DNA from: Actinomycetospora straminea
Lineage (GTDB): Bacteria; Actinomycetota; Actinomycetes; Mycobacteriales; Pseudonocardiaceae
DNA: 64,000 nt
Direction of reading: 5' to 3'
Assembly (NCBI RefSeq): GCF_028737255.1
Contig: NZ_JAQZAN010000003.1
Coordinates: 310,001 to 374,000, forward strand
The translations under genes and the position numbers were made by a program. The notes beneath the pieces were generated by a model that saw only the letters and a list, made by a program, of their open reading frames with translations, made no database searches and had not been told where the DNA came from. Positions 26,204-33,666 of this stretch are shown here, piece by piece. The first letter of the stretch is position 1, and each line of letters begins with the position of its first letter.

Positions 26204-26218
26204 TGCCAGTCATTGGCA
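26204..26218. promoter_or_regulatory. Inverted repeat between the ABC operon and cbtBA
   Basis: TGCCA-GTCAT-TGGCA at 26204-26218 lies in the 273-bp gap between the divergent ABC operon and cbtB. It is a possible metal-regulator operator; nothing identifies the protein. No cobalamin riboswitch boxes were found in this gap on either strand. Confidence 0.35.
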
Positions 26219-26296
26219 GCACGAGTCGTCGTTGGAAGGCCGGGTCGGAGCGCGTACAACCAGTTCAGGGCCCATAGCTCACCACATGCTGAGGCG

Positions 26297-26326
26297 TTGA
26301 CGACATGATCCCCGGGCCCCTAGCGT
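26297..26326 (+). promoter_or_regulatory. Predicted promoter of cbtBA
   Basis: TTGACG at 26297-26302, an 18-nt spacer and TAGCGT at 26321-26326 match a housekeeping sigma promoter. It would give a leader of about 50 nt before the cbtB start. Confidence 0.55.
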
Positions 26327-26385
26327 CTCCGCTGTCCGCCACCGCCGGGGCGGTCGCTCGTCGTGCGCCCGAAGAGGAGATGCCC

Positions 26386-26598
26386 GTGACCACTGCTGGT
26401 GCCGTCGCCCGCGCCAAGGCCACCGCGGTCCCCGCGTCGGAGACCCTGCCCTGGCTGATCAGCGCCGTCCTCGTCGGGCTGGCGCTCTACTACGTCGTCG
26501 GTATCGACCAGGGCGCCGTCTCGGTGCTCGGCGACACGACGGTTCTCCACGAGCTCGTCCACGACGCCCGCCACTTCCTCGGCTTCCCCTGCCACTAG
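26386..26598 (+). CDS. cbtB: Cobalt transporter subunit CbtB
   Basis: 70 aa with a single membrane segment (LPWLISAVLVGLALYYVVG) and the diagnostic C-terminal His motif HDARHFLGFPCH, presumed to bind Co2+. GTG 26386 has GAGGAG 6 nt upstream; the in-frame ATG at 26380 directly abuts that site and is less likely. First gene of cbtBA, which is B12-linked in many bacteria, here without a visible B12 riboswitch. Confidence 0.88.
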   Translation: MTTAGAVARAKATAVPASETLPWLISAVLVGLALYYVVGIDQGAVSVLGDTTVLHELVHDARHFLGFPCH

Positions 26599-26624
26599 GC
26601 CGCGGTCCGGCGGAGGAGTCGCAG

Positions 26625-27482
26625 ATGGAGGCACGGTCGTTCGTGCTCCGGGGCGTGGTCGCGGGTGCGGTGGCCGGGCTGGTCGCCTGGGTGTTCGCGC
26701 TGCTGTTCGCCGAGCCGCAGGTCGAGGCCGCGATCGCCTACGAGGAGGGTCGCGGCGAGGCCGAGGAGGCCCTGGCCACTGCGGCCGGGGCGGTCCCGGC
26801 GGGCGGCGCCGAGGAGGAGGTCGTCAGCCGCGGGGTGCAGGCCACGATCGGCCTCGGTGTCGGCATGGTCGCCATCGGGATCGCGCTGGGCCTGCTGTTC
26901 GCGGTGGTCTACACGCTGCTGCACGGCCGGGTGGCGCTGCGCCCGCGGGTGCTCGCGCTGGTCGTGGCCGGCGCCGGCTTCCTGACGATCTACGCGACGC
27001 CGTTCGTCAAGTACCCGGCGAGCCCGCCCGCGGTGGGCAGCGACGAGACGATCGGCGACCGCACCGCGCTCTACCTGGTCATGGTCATCGGCTCGCTGCT
27101 GTTCCTCGTGGCCGCGGTCGCCGTGGCCCGGCTGGTCCGCGGGCGGATCGGCACGTGGAACGCCGTGCTGGTCGGGGGTGTCGTCTACGTCGCGCTGTCG
27201 GCGGTCCTCACGACGGTGCTGCCGGGCCTGGGTGAGCTGACGATCAACGCCGTGGAGAACGGGCCGCGGGTCTCCGAGACGCCGCTGCCCCTGCGCGACG
27301 CGTCCGGGGCGATCCTCTACCCCGGCTTCGACGCCGACGTGCTCTACCACTTCCGCGTCGCGTCCTTCGCCGCGCAGGCCCTGCTCTGGGGCGTGCTCGG
27401 GTTGGCCTTCGGCGCGCTGGTCGAGCGCCGGCTCGCGAAGGGCGAGGTCGGCGAGCGCACGCCCGAGACGTCCGCCGCCTGA
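26625..27482 (+). CDS. cbtA: Cobalt transporter subunit CbtA
   Basis: 285 aa, predicted five to six membrane segments. Starts MEARSFVLRGVVAGAVAGLVAWVFA with EPQVEAAI, the usual CbtA N-terminus, and ends with FRVASFAAQALLWGVLG. Works with CbtB in presumed cobalt uptake for cobalamin. Lies 26 nt after cbtB with GGAGGAG upstream of its ATG. Confidence 0.88.
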   Translation: MEARSFVLRGVVAGAVAGLVAWVFALLFAEPQVEAAIAYEEGRGEAEEALATAAGAVPAGGAEEEVVSRGVQATIGLGVGMVAIGIALGLLFAVVYTLLHGRVALRPRVLALVVAGAGFLTIYATPFVKYPASPPAVGSDETIGDRTALYLVMVIGSLLFLVAAVAVARLVRGRIGTWNAVLVGGVVYVALSAVLTTVLPGLGELTINAVENGPRVSETPLPLRDASGAILYPGFDADVLYHFRVASFAAQALLWGVLGLAFGALVERRLAKGEVGERTPETSAA

Positions 27483-27523
27483 CCTGCTCGTCGTCCTGGG
27501 CGCAGGGCGCCGTCGCTCGCACA

Positions 27524-27551
27524 GACGGGCGAGGGGTGCCCATCGCCCGTC
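27524..27551. terminator. Bidirectional terminator between cbtA and feoB
   Basis: GACGGGCGA (27524-27532) and TCGCCCGTC (27543-27551) form a 9-bp perfect stem with a 10-nt loop between two convergent genes. Confidence 0.7.
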
Positions 27552-27561
27552 GCCACCCGGC

Positions 27562-28980
27562 TCAGGCCACGAGCCGCCAGACCAGGGCGGTCAGCGCGCA
27601 CACCGCGAACCCGAGCCCGAGGGGCAGCAGCGTGGCGACGGTCGTCCAGCGCACGCTGCGCGTCTCGTGCCAGATGGTGAGCACCGTCGTGCTGCACGGG
27701 TTGTGCAGCAACGTGAACAGCATGAGGTTCACCGCGGTCAGCAGCGTCCAGCCGCCCACGCCGACGAGCACCGAGCCGATCTGCGCGTCGTCACCCAGCT
27801 CCAGCATCACGCCCGGCGCGGCGCCGAGCGTGTTGGCGCCGAGGGTCAGGGTGAGCATGACGATCGTCGGGATGATGATCTCGTTCGCGGGCACCGCCAC
27901 GAGGTAGGCGAGCAGGATGACGCCGTTGAGCCCGATCACCCAGCCGACCGGTTCCAGCGCCGTCACGAGGTGCGCGGCCACGCTCGCGTCGCCCAGGTGC
28001 ACGTTGCCGATCAGCCAGATCACCGCGCCCGCGGGCGCCGCCATGAGCACCGCGCGCCGCAGCACCTTGAGCGTCCGGTCGATGATCGAGGTGTAGAGCG
28101 TGCGCAGCACCTGCGGCGGCCGGTAGGGCGGCAGCTCGAGCGAGTACACCGAGCTCTCGCCGCGCAGCACGGTGCGCGAGAGCAGCCACGACACCGCGAG
28201 CGTCACGCCGATCCCGACGATCACCACGGCGACGACGCTCCCGGCCGCGACCACCCCGGCCAGCGCCGGCGGCACCACGGCCCCGACGAAGATCGTGCCC
28301 ATGAGGATCAGCGTCGGCCAGCGGCCGTTGCAGATGCTGAAGTTGTTCGTGATGATCGCGATCAGTCGCTCGCGGCGGCTGTCGATGATGCGCGTGGCCG
28401 TGACACCGGCGGCGTTGCAGCCGTAGCCCATCATCATCGTCAGCGCCTGCTTGCCGTGGGCGCCGGAGCGGGCGAAGAGCCGGTCGAGGTTGAACGCCAC
28501 CCGCGGCAGGTAGCCGAAGTCCTCGAGCAGCGTGAACAGCGGGAAGAAGATCGCCATCGGCGGCAGCATCACGGCGATCACCCACGCCGTGGCCAGGTAG
28601 ACGCCGTCGACGAGCAGGCCGGTCACCCACCACGGCGCCCCGACGGCGGTGAAGCCGGAGAGCAGCCAGGCGTGCCCGTTCTCGACGAGCAGCTCGTAGA
28701 GCAGGTCCGAGGGCACCGCGGCCCCGGCGATCGTGAACCAGAAGACGCCGAAGAACAGCACGCCCATGGCGACGAAGCCCCACACGCGGTGGGTCAGGAC
28801 GCGGTCGAGGGCGCGGTCGACGGTGAGCTTCGCGCGCGCGTCGTCGCGATCGACGCTCGTCGCGGCGATCCGCGCGGCGTCGGTGTAGAGCGACTCGACG
28901 ATGCGGTCGCCGAGGTCGTGGGTGGCGTCGTCGGACAGCCCGCGGCGCAGGCGGGCGGCCTCGTCGAGGAGATCGGTCAT
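27562..28980 (-). CDS. feoB: FeoB membrane part, encoded separately from its GTPase
   Basis: 472 aa: the Fe2+ permease portion of FeoB without the G domain. About 60 cytoplasmic residues, then helices with the two Gate motifs (MMMGYGCNAAGVTATR and LLHNPCSTTVLTIWHE, each with the conserved Cys) and VPANEIIIP. ATG 28980 overlaps the GTPase gene stop by 4 nt (ATGA). In most bacteria FeoB is one chain of 700-800 residues; the two products here total the normal length, so the protein is split in frame order rather than truncated. Confidence 0.88.
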   Translation of the reverse strand: MTDLLDEAARLRRGLSDDATHDLGDRIVESLYTDAARIAATSVDRDDARAKLTVDRALDRVLTHRVWGFVAMGVLFFGVFWFTIAGAAVPSDLLYELLVENGHAWLLSGFTAVGAPWWVTGLLVDGVYLATAWVIAVMLPPMAIFFPLFTLLEDFGYLPRVAFNLDRLFARSGAHGKQALTMMMGYGCNAAGVTATRIIDSRRERLIAIITNNFSICNGRWPTLILMGTIFVGAVVPPALAGVVAAGSVVAVVIVGIGVTLAVSWLLSRTVLRGESSVYSLELPPYRPPQVLRTLYTSIIDRTLKVLRRAVLMAAPAGAVIWLIGNVHLGDASVAAHLVTALEPVGWVIGLNGVILLAYLVAVPANEIIIPTIVMLTLTLGANTLGAAPGVMLELGDDAQIGSVLVGVGGWTLLTAVNLMLFTLLHNPCSTTVLTIWHETRSVRWTTVATLLPLGLGFAVCALTALVWRLVA

Positions 28981-29810
28981 GCCGTCTGCTCCAGCGGGGA
29001 CGCGAGCGCACCCAGCGTCCCGTCCCGCACTGCCTGCTCGATGCCCGCGTCGCCCTCGAGCAGGCGCAGCGCCACCCAGCGGCTGTTGGGCACGCCGGGG
29101 AAGCGGGCCTCGACCTGCACGGCGAGCTCGGCGACGGCCCGCTCGAGCGCGGGGTCGCGGTGCACGAGGCGCAGGGGAGCGGGCGGGTCGTCGGTGCCCG
29201 CGACCTGCGCGATCGCCGCCAGCAGGTCCGGTAGCCCCTCGCCGCGGCGCGCCGCCGTGGCGACGACGGGGACGCCGAGCTCGCGGGTGAGGTGCCGGGT
29301 GTCGACGGTGATGCCGTGGCGGCGGGCCTCGTCGACGAGGTTGAGCGCGACCACCACCCGCCCGGTGATCTGGCGGATCTGCAGCACCAACGGCAGGTTG
29401 CGCTCCAGGCGCGTCGCGTCCACCACCACGACGACGACGTCCGGGCGCCCGAAGAGCAGCACGTCGCGGGCCACGTCCTCGTCGGTGCTGGTGGACAGCA
29501 GGGAGTAGGTGCCGGGCAGGTCGACGATGCGGTAGCCCGCGCCGCCGTAGGAGAACCCGCCCTCGGCACGCGCGACGGTCTTGCCCGCCCAGTTGCCGAC
29601 GTGCTGGCGCAGCCCGGTCAGCGCGTTGAACACGGTGCTCTTGCCCGTGTTCGGGTTGCCGGCCAGCGCGACGACGTGGTCGTAGCGGCCGGGATCCAGG
29701 CCCAGACGCGCGAGCCGGGACGACGCCGGGGAGAGCGCGCACGAGGCGCAGGCGTCGCCGCTGTGGTCGGGGGACGGTCCGACGCCCGGCGTCGGCAGCG
29801 GGGTCCCCAC
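28977..29810 (-). CDS. feoB: FeoB GTPase part
   Basis: 277 aa. G1 GNPNTGKST at 51-59, G3 DLPGTYSL, NLVD as the G4-like NxxD, then the helical S domain (GDI-like). The N-terminal 50 residues contain CASC (C21, C24), possibly a metal or redox site. It supplies the GTP switch that gates ferrous iron transport by the downstream membrane protein. Coupled to it by a 4-nt overlap and starting 3 nt after feoA. Confidence 0.88.
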   Translation of the reverse strand: MGTPLPTPGVGPSPDHSGDACASCALSPASSRLARLGLDPGRYDHVVALAGNPNTGKSTVFNALTGLRQHVGNWAGKTVARAEGGFSYGGAGYRIVDLPGTYSLLSTSTDEDVARDVLLFGRPDVVVVVVDATRLERNLPLVLQIRQITGRVVVALNLVDEARRHGITVDTRHLTRELGVPVVATAARRGEGLPDLLAAIAQVAGTDDPPAPLRLVHRDPALERAVAELAVQVEARFPGVPNSRWVALRLLEGDAGIEQAVRDGTLGALASPLEQTA

Positions 29811-29813
29811 GGG

Positions 29814-30053
29814 TCAGCCCTCCCCGGTGCCGGCCTGCTCGACGTGCACGGTGCGCGCCTGCCCGCGCCGCAGCACGACCAGCGCGCCGCGCACCTCGTA
29901 GGCGGTCGGGTCGCCCAGCGGGCTGACCATGTCCGCGCGGATCGCGGCCCCGGGCAGCAGGCCCAGGTCCATGAGGCGACGGCGCTCGCCCCCGCGGATG
30001 TCGAGCGCGGTGACGACGGCCCGCTGGCCGCGGGGCAGTTCGTCGAGGGTCAT
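29814..30053 (-). CDS. feoA: FeoA
   Basis: 79 aa SH3-like protein: MTLDELPRGQRAVV, GGERRRLMDLGLLPGA and ALVVLRRGQARTVHV. FeoA assists FeoB. First gene of feoA-feoB(G)-feoB(M). ATG 30053 was chosen because the longer frame runs through the operator palindrome and the dtxR stop. Confidence 0.88.
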   Translation of the reverse strand: MTLDELPRGQRAVVTALDIRGGERRRLMDLGLLPGAAIRADMVSPLGDPTAYEVRGALVVLRRGQARTVHVEQAGTGEG

Positions 30054-30108
30054 CGCTGACCACCCCCGTCCTGCTCGGGGACCTGGTTTCGTCCGGCCCG
30101 CCACTCGA

Positions 30109-30126
30109 AGTTCGGCTGGCCGAACT
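30109..30126. promoter_or_regulatory. Perfect 18-bp palindrome upstream of feoA (DtxR-family operator)
   Basis: AGTTCGGCTGGCCGAACT: two 8-bp arms with a TG centre, 56 bp before the feoA ATG and immediately after the dtxR-family stop. The TTnGGC-n2-GCCnAA layout matches DtxR/MntR-type boxes. Binding by the adjacent regulator is inferred. Confidence 0.7.
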
Positions 30127-30846
30127 CTACGACGCGGAGCCCCGGTGGAACACCCCTTCGACGACATCGTCGACCCACAGCGCGTCGGCGAGCTCCGGGC
30201 CGAGGTCGAGGTCGCGCTCCCCGTCGGCCGCGCCCACCCGCACCTCGAACGGCCCGCCGAAGGGCCGACGCGCGACCAGCTCGAGCCCCACGCCCAGCTC
30301 GATGGCCTGCTCGCGCAGCCACGTCAGCATCGCGGGCTCGGTGTCGTCGACGCGGACGAGGCGCCCGCGGTCGCCGGGCTCGAGGGTCGCGAAGCGGCGG
30401 GCGGTGAACTCCGCGACCGTGCCGTCCGCGGCGGGGATCGGGTCGCCGTGCGGGTCGTAGCGCGGGTGGCCGAGGCGCTCGTCCATGCGGTCGAGCAGGG
30501 TCGGCGAGACGTGGTGCTCGAGCACCTCGGCCTCGTCGTGCACCTCGTCCCAGCCGTAGCCGAGCTCGCGGACGAGGTAGGTCTCGAGCAGCCGGTGGCG
30601 GCGCAGCACGTCGAGCGCCGCGCGGGTGCCCGAGTCGGTGAGCCGCACGCCGCCGTAGGGCCGGTGCTCGACGAGGCCCTGGTCGGTGAGCTTGCGCAGC
30701 ATCCCCGACACCGACGACGCGCCGACCCCCAGGCGCCTGGCCAGCGCCGTCGTCGACGCCGGGCCCTCGCCGCGCTCGTAGACGGCGTAGATGGCCTTGA
30801 TGTAGTCGTCGACCGCCGCGGTGCGCGGCGCGACGGTCCCGGACAT
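30127..30846 (-). CDS. DtxR/IdeR-family metal-dependent repressor
   Basis: 239 aa. N-terminal winged helix (VDDYIKAIYAVYERG, TTALARRLGVGASSVSGMLRKL), metal-binding dimerisation domain with DEVHDEAEVLEHHVS and GHPRYDPHGDPIP, and a C-terminal SH3-like (FeoA) domain. Fe2+ or Mn2+ is the expected co-repressor. It lies directly upstream of feoA on the same strand, so it probably controls iron uptake and may be co-transcribed with it; which metal it senses cannot be told. Confidence 0.88.
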   Translation of the reverse strand: MSGTVAPRTAAVDDYIKAIYAVYERGEGPASTTALARRLGVGASSVSGMLRKLTDQGLVEHRPYGGVRLTDSGTRAALDVLRRHRLLETYLVRELGYGWDEVHDEAEVLEHHVSPTLLDRMDERLGHPRYDPHGDPIPAADGTVAEFTARRFATLEPGDRGRLVRVDDTEPAMLTWLREQAIELGVGLELVARRPFGGPFEVRVGAADGERDLDLGPELADALWVDDVVEGVFHRGSAS

Positions 30847-30950
30847 GCCGTCAGGGTAGCGCCGGGCCCTGTGCGCGGAACCGTGCACGGCCACGGCCCC
30901 GGTGGCGGGATCGACGCCACGCCGGACGCGCGCGGCTACCGTTCCGTGGC

Positions 30951-32018
30951 ATGGGCGACGTGCTGGACCGGGCGCGGGAGATCGCCGCCGACGTGCTGCT
31001 GCCCGCCGCGGACGAGGTGGACGCCACCGCCACGATCCCCGAGGCGCACTTCCGGGCCCTGGCCGACGCCGGGCTCTTCGGCCTCGCCGCGCCCCCGGAG
31101 CACGGCGGCCCGGACGTGGCGTTCGACGACTTCCTCGGCGTCGTCGAGACCCTCGCCGGCGCCTGCCTCGCCACGACCTTCACGTGGATGCAGCACCACG
31201 GCTCGGTGCGGGCGCTCGCCGCGACCGGCAACGATGCCCTGCGCGAGCGCCACCTCGCCGCCGCGGTCGCGGGCACCACCCGCTGCGGCGTCGCCTACGC
31301 GGGCGCCATCCCGCAGCCGCCGCTGCTGTGGGCGACCCGGGTCGACGGCGGCTGGCGCCTCGACGGCACCGCCCCGCTGGTCACCGGCTGGGGCCTGGTC
31401 GACCTGCTGCAGGTCTCGGCGCGCGACGCGGCGACCGCCGACGCCGACGACGCGGAGGCCCGCATCGTCACGGTGCTCGTGCCGGCCTCGGCGCCGGCCG
31501 GCGTCACCGTGCACCCCCTCGACCTCGCCGCCGCGAACGGCAGCCGGACCGTGCGCCTGCAGGTCGACGGCTGGGCCGTCGGCGACGACGCCGTGGTCGC
31601 GACGCCAACGCGCGCGCAGTTCCTCGCGGGCCAGCACGCGAGTGCGCGCGTCAACGGCTGCCTCGCCCTCGGGGTCGCGGGCCGCTGCGCCGCGCTCGTC
31701 GAGGAGGTGCTCGTCGAGGCGGGCGAGGAGGCAGGCGGGGAGGCGGTGGCGGCGACGCTGCGGAAGGCCCTCGACGCCGCTCGCGACGACCTCGACGCCG
31801 CGCTCGCCGACCCGGACGCGATGCCCGCGGCCCGCGCCGCGGCCTCGGCCCTCGCCGTGCGCGCGGCCGCGACGCTCACCGTCGCCGTCGGCAGCCGGGC
31901 GATCGTCGGCCGGCACCCGGCCCGCCGGCTCGCCCGCGAGGCGGCGTTCACGCTCGTCGCCGCCGGGCGCCCCGGGATCCGCGCCGCGCTGCTCGACGTC
32001 CTGCCGCCCGGCCCCTGA
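30951..32018 (+). CDS. Acyl-CoA dehydrogenase family protein
   Basis: 355 aa, shorter than the usual 380. N-terminal helical domain (LLPAADEVDATATIPEAHF, LFGLAAPPEHGG), beta domain (CGVAYAGAIPQPP, GWRLDGTAPLVTGW) and C-terminal helices. The canonical catalytic Glu and the end motif are not obvious, so it may be a hydroxylase-like or non-canonical member. TACCGT lies 8 nt before the ATG, suggesting a leaderless transcript. Divergent from the dtxR-family gene. Confidence 0.75.
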   Translation: MGDVLDRAREIAADVLLPAADEVDATATIPEAHFRALADAGLFGLAAPPEHGGPDVAFDDFLGVVETLAGACLATTFTWMQHHGSVRALAATGNDALRERHLAAAVAGTTRCGVAYAGAIPQPPLLWATRVDGGWRLDGTAPLVTGWGLVDLLQVSARDAATADADDAEARIVTVLVPASAPAGVTVHPLDLAAANGSRTVRLQVDGWAVGDDAVVATPTRAQFLAGQHASARVNGCLALGVAGRCAALVEEVLVEAGEEAGGEAVAATLRKALDAARDDLDAALADPDAMPAARAAASALAVRAAATLTVAVGSRAIVGRHPARRLAREAAFTLVAAGRPGIRAALLDVLPPGP

Positions 32019-32025
32019 CACACGA

Positions 32026-32056
32026 CGACCCCTCGGCCGGGGAGGTCGAGGGGTCG
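32026..32056. terminator. Bidirectional terminator between the acyl-CoA dehydrogenase and superoxide dismutase genes
   Basis: CGACCCCTCG (32026-32035) and CGAGGGGTCG (32047-32056), a 10-bp stem with an 11-nt loop between convergent genes. Confidence 0.75.
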
Positions 32057-32110
32057 CCGCGCACCGCGCAGTGGACGCTTGTCGGAACGATCACCGCGCG
32101 AGACCGGGGG

Positions 32111-32725
32111 TCAGGCCAGGGTGAGGCCGTTCGCGTGGTCGAAGCGCTCGGCGGCGTCGTTCCAGTTGACGACGTTCCACCAGGCCTTCACGTAGTCCGG
32201 CTTGACGTTCTGGTAGTCCAGGTAGAAGGCGTGCTCCCACATGTCGAGCATGACCACCGGCACGATGCCCAGCGGCACGTTCGCCTGCTGGTCGTAGAGC
32301 TGGAAGATGCGCAGCTTCCCGGTCAGGGAGTCGACGCCGAGGATCGCCCAGCCCGAGCCCTGGATGGTCGTCGCGACCGCGGTGAAGTGCTTCTGGAACA
32401 GGTCGAACGACCCGAAGTCGCGGTCGATCGCCGAGGCCAGGTCACCGGTCGGCTTGTCGCCGCCGTCCGGGCTGAGGTTCTTCCAGAAGATCGAGTGGTT
32501 GATGTGCCCGCCGTAGTTGAAGGCGAGGTTCTTCTCCCACAGCAGGGCCGTCGTCCCGATGGTGTCCTGCTCGCGGGCCTCGGCCAGCGCGTCGATCGCG
32601 GCGTTCAGCCCGGTCACGTAGGTGTTGTGGTGCTTGTCGTGGTGGAGCTCCATGATCTTGCCCGAGATGTGGGGCTCGAGGGCGCCGTAGTCGTAGGGCA
32701 GGTCGGGGAGCGTGTATTCCGCCAT
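32111..32725 (-). CDS. sodA: Superoxide dismutase (Mn/Fe family)
   Basis: 204 aa. [13 protein letters not shown] (metal ligand H28), [15 protein letters not shown], and the signature [12 protein letters not shown] with Asp and His ligands. Cytoplasmic, no signal peptide. Whether Fe or Mn is used cannot be decided from these residues. Its upstream region has a TTGCAG/CTGCAA inverted repeat. Confidence 0.95.
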   Translation of the reverse strand: MAEYTLPDLPYDYGALEPHISGKIMELHHDKHHNTYVTGLNAAIDALAEAREQDTIGTTALLWEKNLAFNYGGHINHSIFWKNLSPDGGDKPTGDLASAIDRDFGSFDLFQKHFTAVATTIQGSGWAILGVDSLTGKLRIFQLYDQQANVPLGIVPVVMLDMWEHAFYLDYQNVKPDYVKAWWNVVNWNDAAERFDHANGLTLA

Positions 32726-32779
32726 CGGGATCTCCCGTCGGTGGGCTGCTGCGGGCCGTGAGGGGCCAGCCTGCTGCTG

Positions 32780-32802
32780 TTGCAGACAACTCGCAACTGC
32801 AA
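32780..32802. promoter_or_regulatory. Inverted repeat upstream of the superoxide dismutase gene
   Basis: TTGCAG (32780-32785) and CTGCAA (32797-32802) with an 11-bp spacer that itself contains GCAA, 55-77 bp before the start codon. The TTGC/GCAA arrangement resembles boxes of Fur-family (Nur-type) regulators that control sod in streptomycetes; the match is loose. Apart from this, I see nothing in the 269-bp gap 32726-32994. Confidence 0.4.
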
Positions 32803-32994
32803 GGGTGTTGGTCGAGGAGTGCGCCCTCGGGCGCACGGTGGGACCCGCCGCGGGACGCCGGATCGTCGACGTCGCGGGGCCGGTGCACCGGTGGTGCCCG
32901 CGCGGGACACGGGTGAACCGTCGTTCGGCACCGCGTCCGCGGCGGTGCTCGGGCGGCCCGTCCTCGTGAGGAGGCCCTGGGCCGGGCGGGGCGC

Positions 32995-33384
32995 TCAGTC
33001 GGCGTAGAGCCGGATCTCCAGGCCGTCGGGGTCGTGGACCGCCAGGACCGACCCGCCGCCCGACCCCGTGACGATCTCGCCGCGGCGCTCACCGAGCTCG
33101 TCCATCCGCGCCCGCCGCTGCTCGACCTGCGCGCGCTCGGGGACGAGCAGCGCCACCGGGTCGAACCCCGCGAGCGCGGCGGCCCGTGTCGGGTCCTCCC
33201 GCAGGGCGATGCCCGCGTCCCCGCCGTCGGGCAGGCGCAACGCCACGCCGCGGACCACGCCGTCGTCGTCCGCGAACTCGAGCACGACCTCGAGCCCCAG
33301 GACCCGCTCGTACCAGTCGCGGCTGCGCGCCAGGTCCGACACCGGCAGCTTGACGTGGTGGAAGCCGGTGACGGTGGCGGTCAT
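32995..33384 (-). CDS. VOC (glyoxalase/dioxygenase) family protein
   Basis: 129 aa, one VOC module pair: [26 protein letters not shown] start with His ligand, and a C-terminal [16 protein letters not shown] end with the Glu ligand. Typical of small lactoylglutathione-lyase-like or resistance proteins; substrate not assignable. Follows the 58-aa gene by 16 nt and is probably co-transcribed. Confidence 0.8.
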   Translation of the reverse strand: MTATVTGFHHVKLPVSDLARSRDWYERVLGLEVVLEFADDDGVVRGVALRLPDGGDAGIALREDPTRAAALAGFDPVALLVPERAQVEQRRARMDELGERRGEIVTGSGGGSVLAVHDPDGLEIRLYAD

Positions 33385-33400
33385 GCCCTCATGGTGGTGG

Positions 33401-33577
33401 TCAGGCGGCCTTCTCGGTACTCGGCAGCGCGTCCTGGATCGCGCGCAGCTCCTGCGCCACGGTGACGAGGCCGTCGCCGTTGACGCGCTTGAGCTCCTCC
33501 AGCACCTGAGCGAGCAGCGTGTTCGTGGTCTCCAGGGCCTCGCGCAGCGGGCCGGTCCCGGCGATGTCACCCAGCAT
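33401..33577 (-). CDS. 58-aa helical protein of unknown function
   Basis: 58 aa from ATG 33577 with GAGGAGG upstream. Two predicted amphipathic helices (LREALETTNTLLAQVLEELK and VTVAQELRAIQDALP) with a Gly-Asp-Gly turn between them; no signal peptide. It could self-associate as a coiled coil. No family recognised. Its promoter region carries the GGTACC element also found before the reductase-desaturase operon, hinting at a link to lipid metabolism. Confidence 0.65.
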   Translation of the reverse strand: MLGDIAGTGPLREALETTNTLLAQVLEELKRVNGDGLVTVAQELRAIQDALPSTEKAA

Positions 33578-33593
33578 GGTCGTCCTCCTCGGA

Positions 33594-33628
33594 TCGGTAC
33601 CTGAAGTACTAGGTACCGACGGTACCGG
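33594..33628. promoter_or_regulatory. Triple GGTACC operator region
   Basis: TCGGTACCT (33594-33602) and AGGTACCGA (33611-33619) are an exact inverted repeat; a third GGTACC lies at 33621-33626. The stretch 33612-33628 matches 42024-42040 in 15 of 17 positions. It sits 17-51 bp before the 58-aa gene start. Confidence 0.6.
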
Positions 33629-33666
33629 AGGTTCGGGAAGGGCACATCCCGGTCCGCACCAGCCGC

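Noticed and set aside
26113-26385. Cobalamin riboswitch before cbtB
   Set aside because: None of the conserved boxes of the B12 aptamer could be found on either strand.
33401-33577. Antitoxin of a toxin-antitoxin pair
   Set aside because: The neighbour is a VOC enzyme, not a toxin; the helices alone do not support this.
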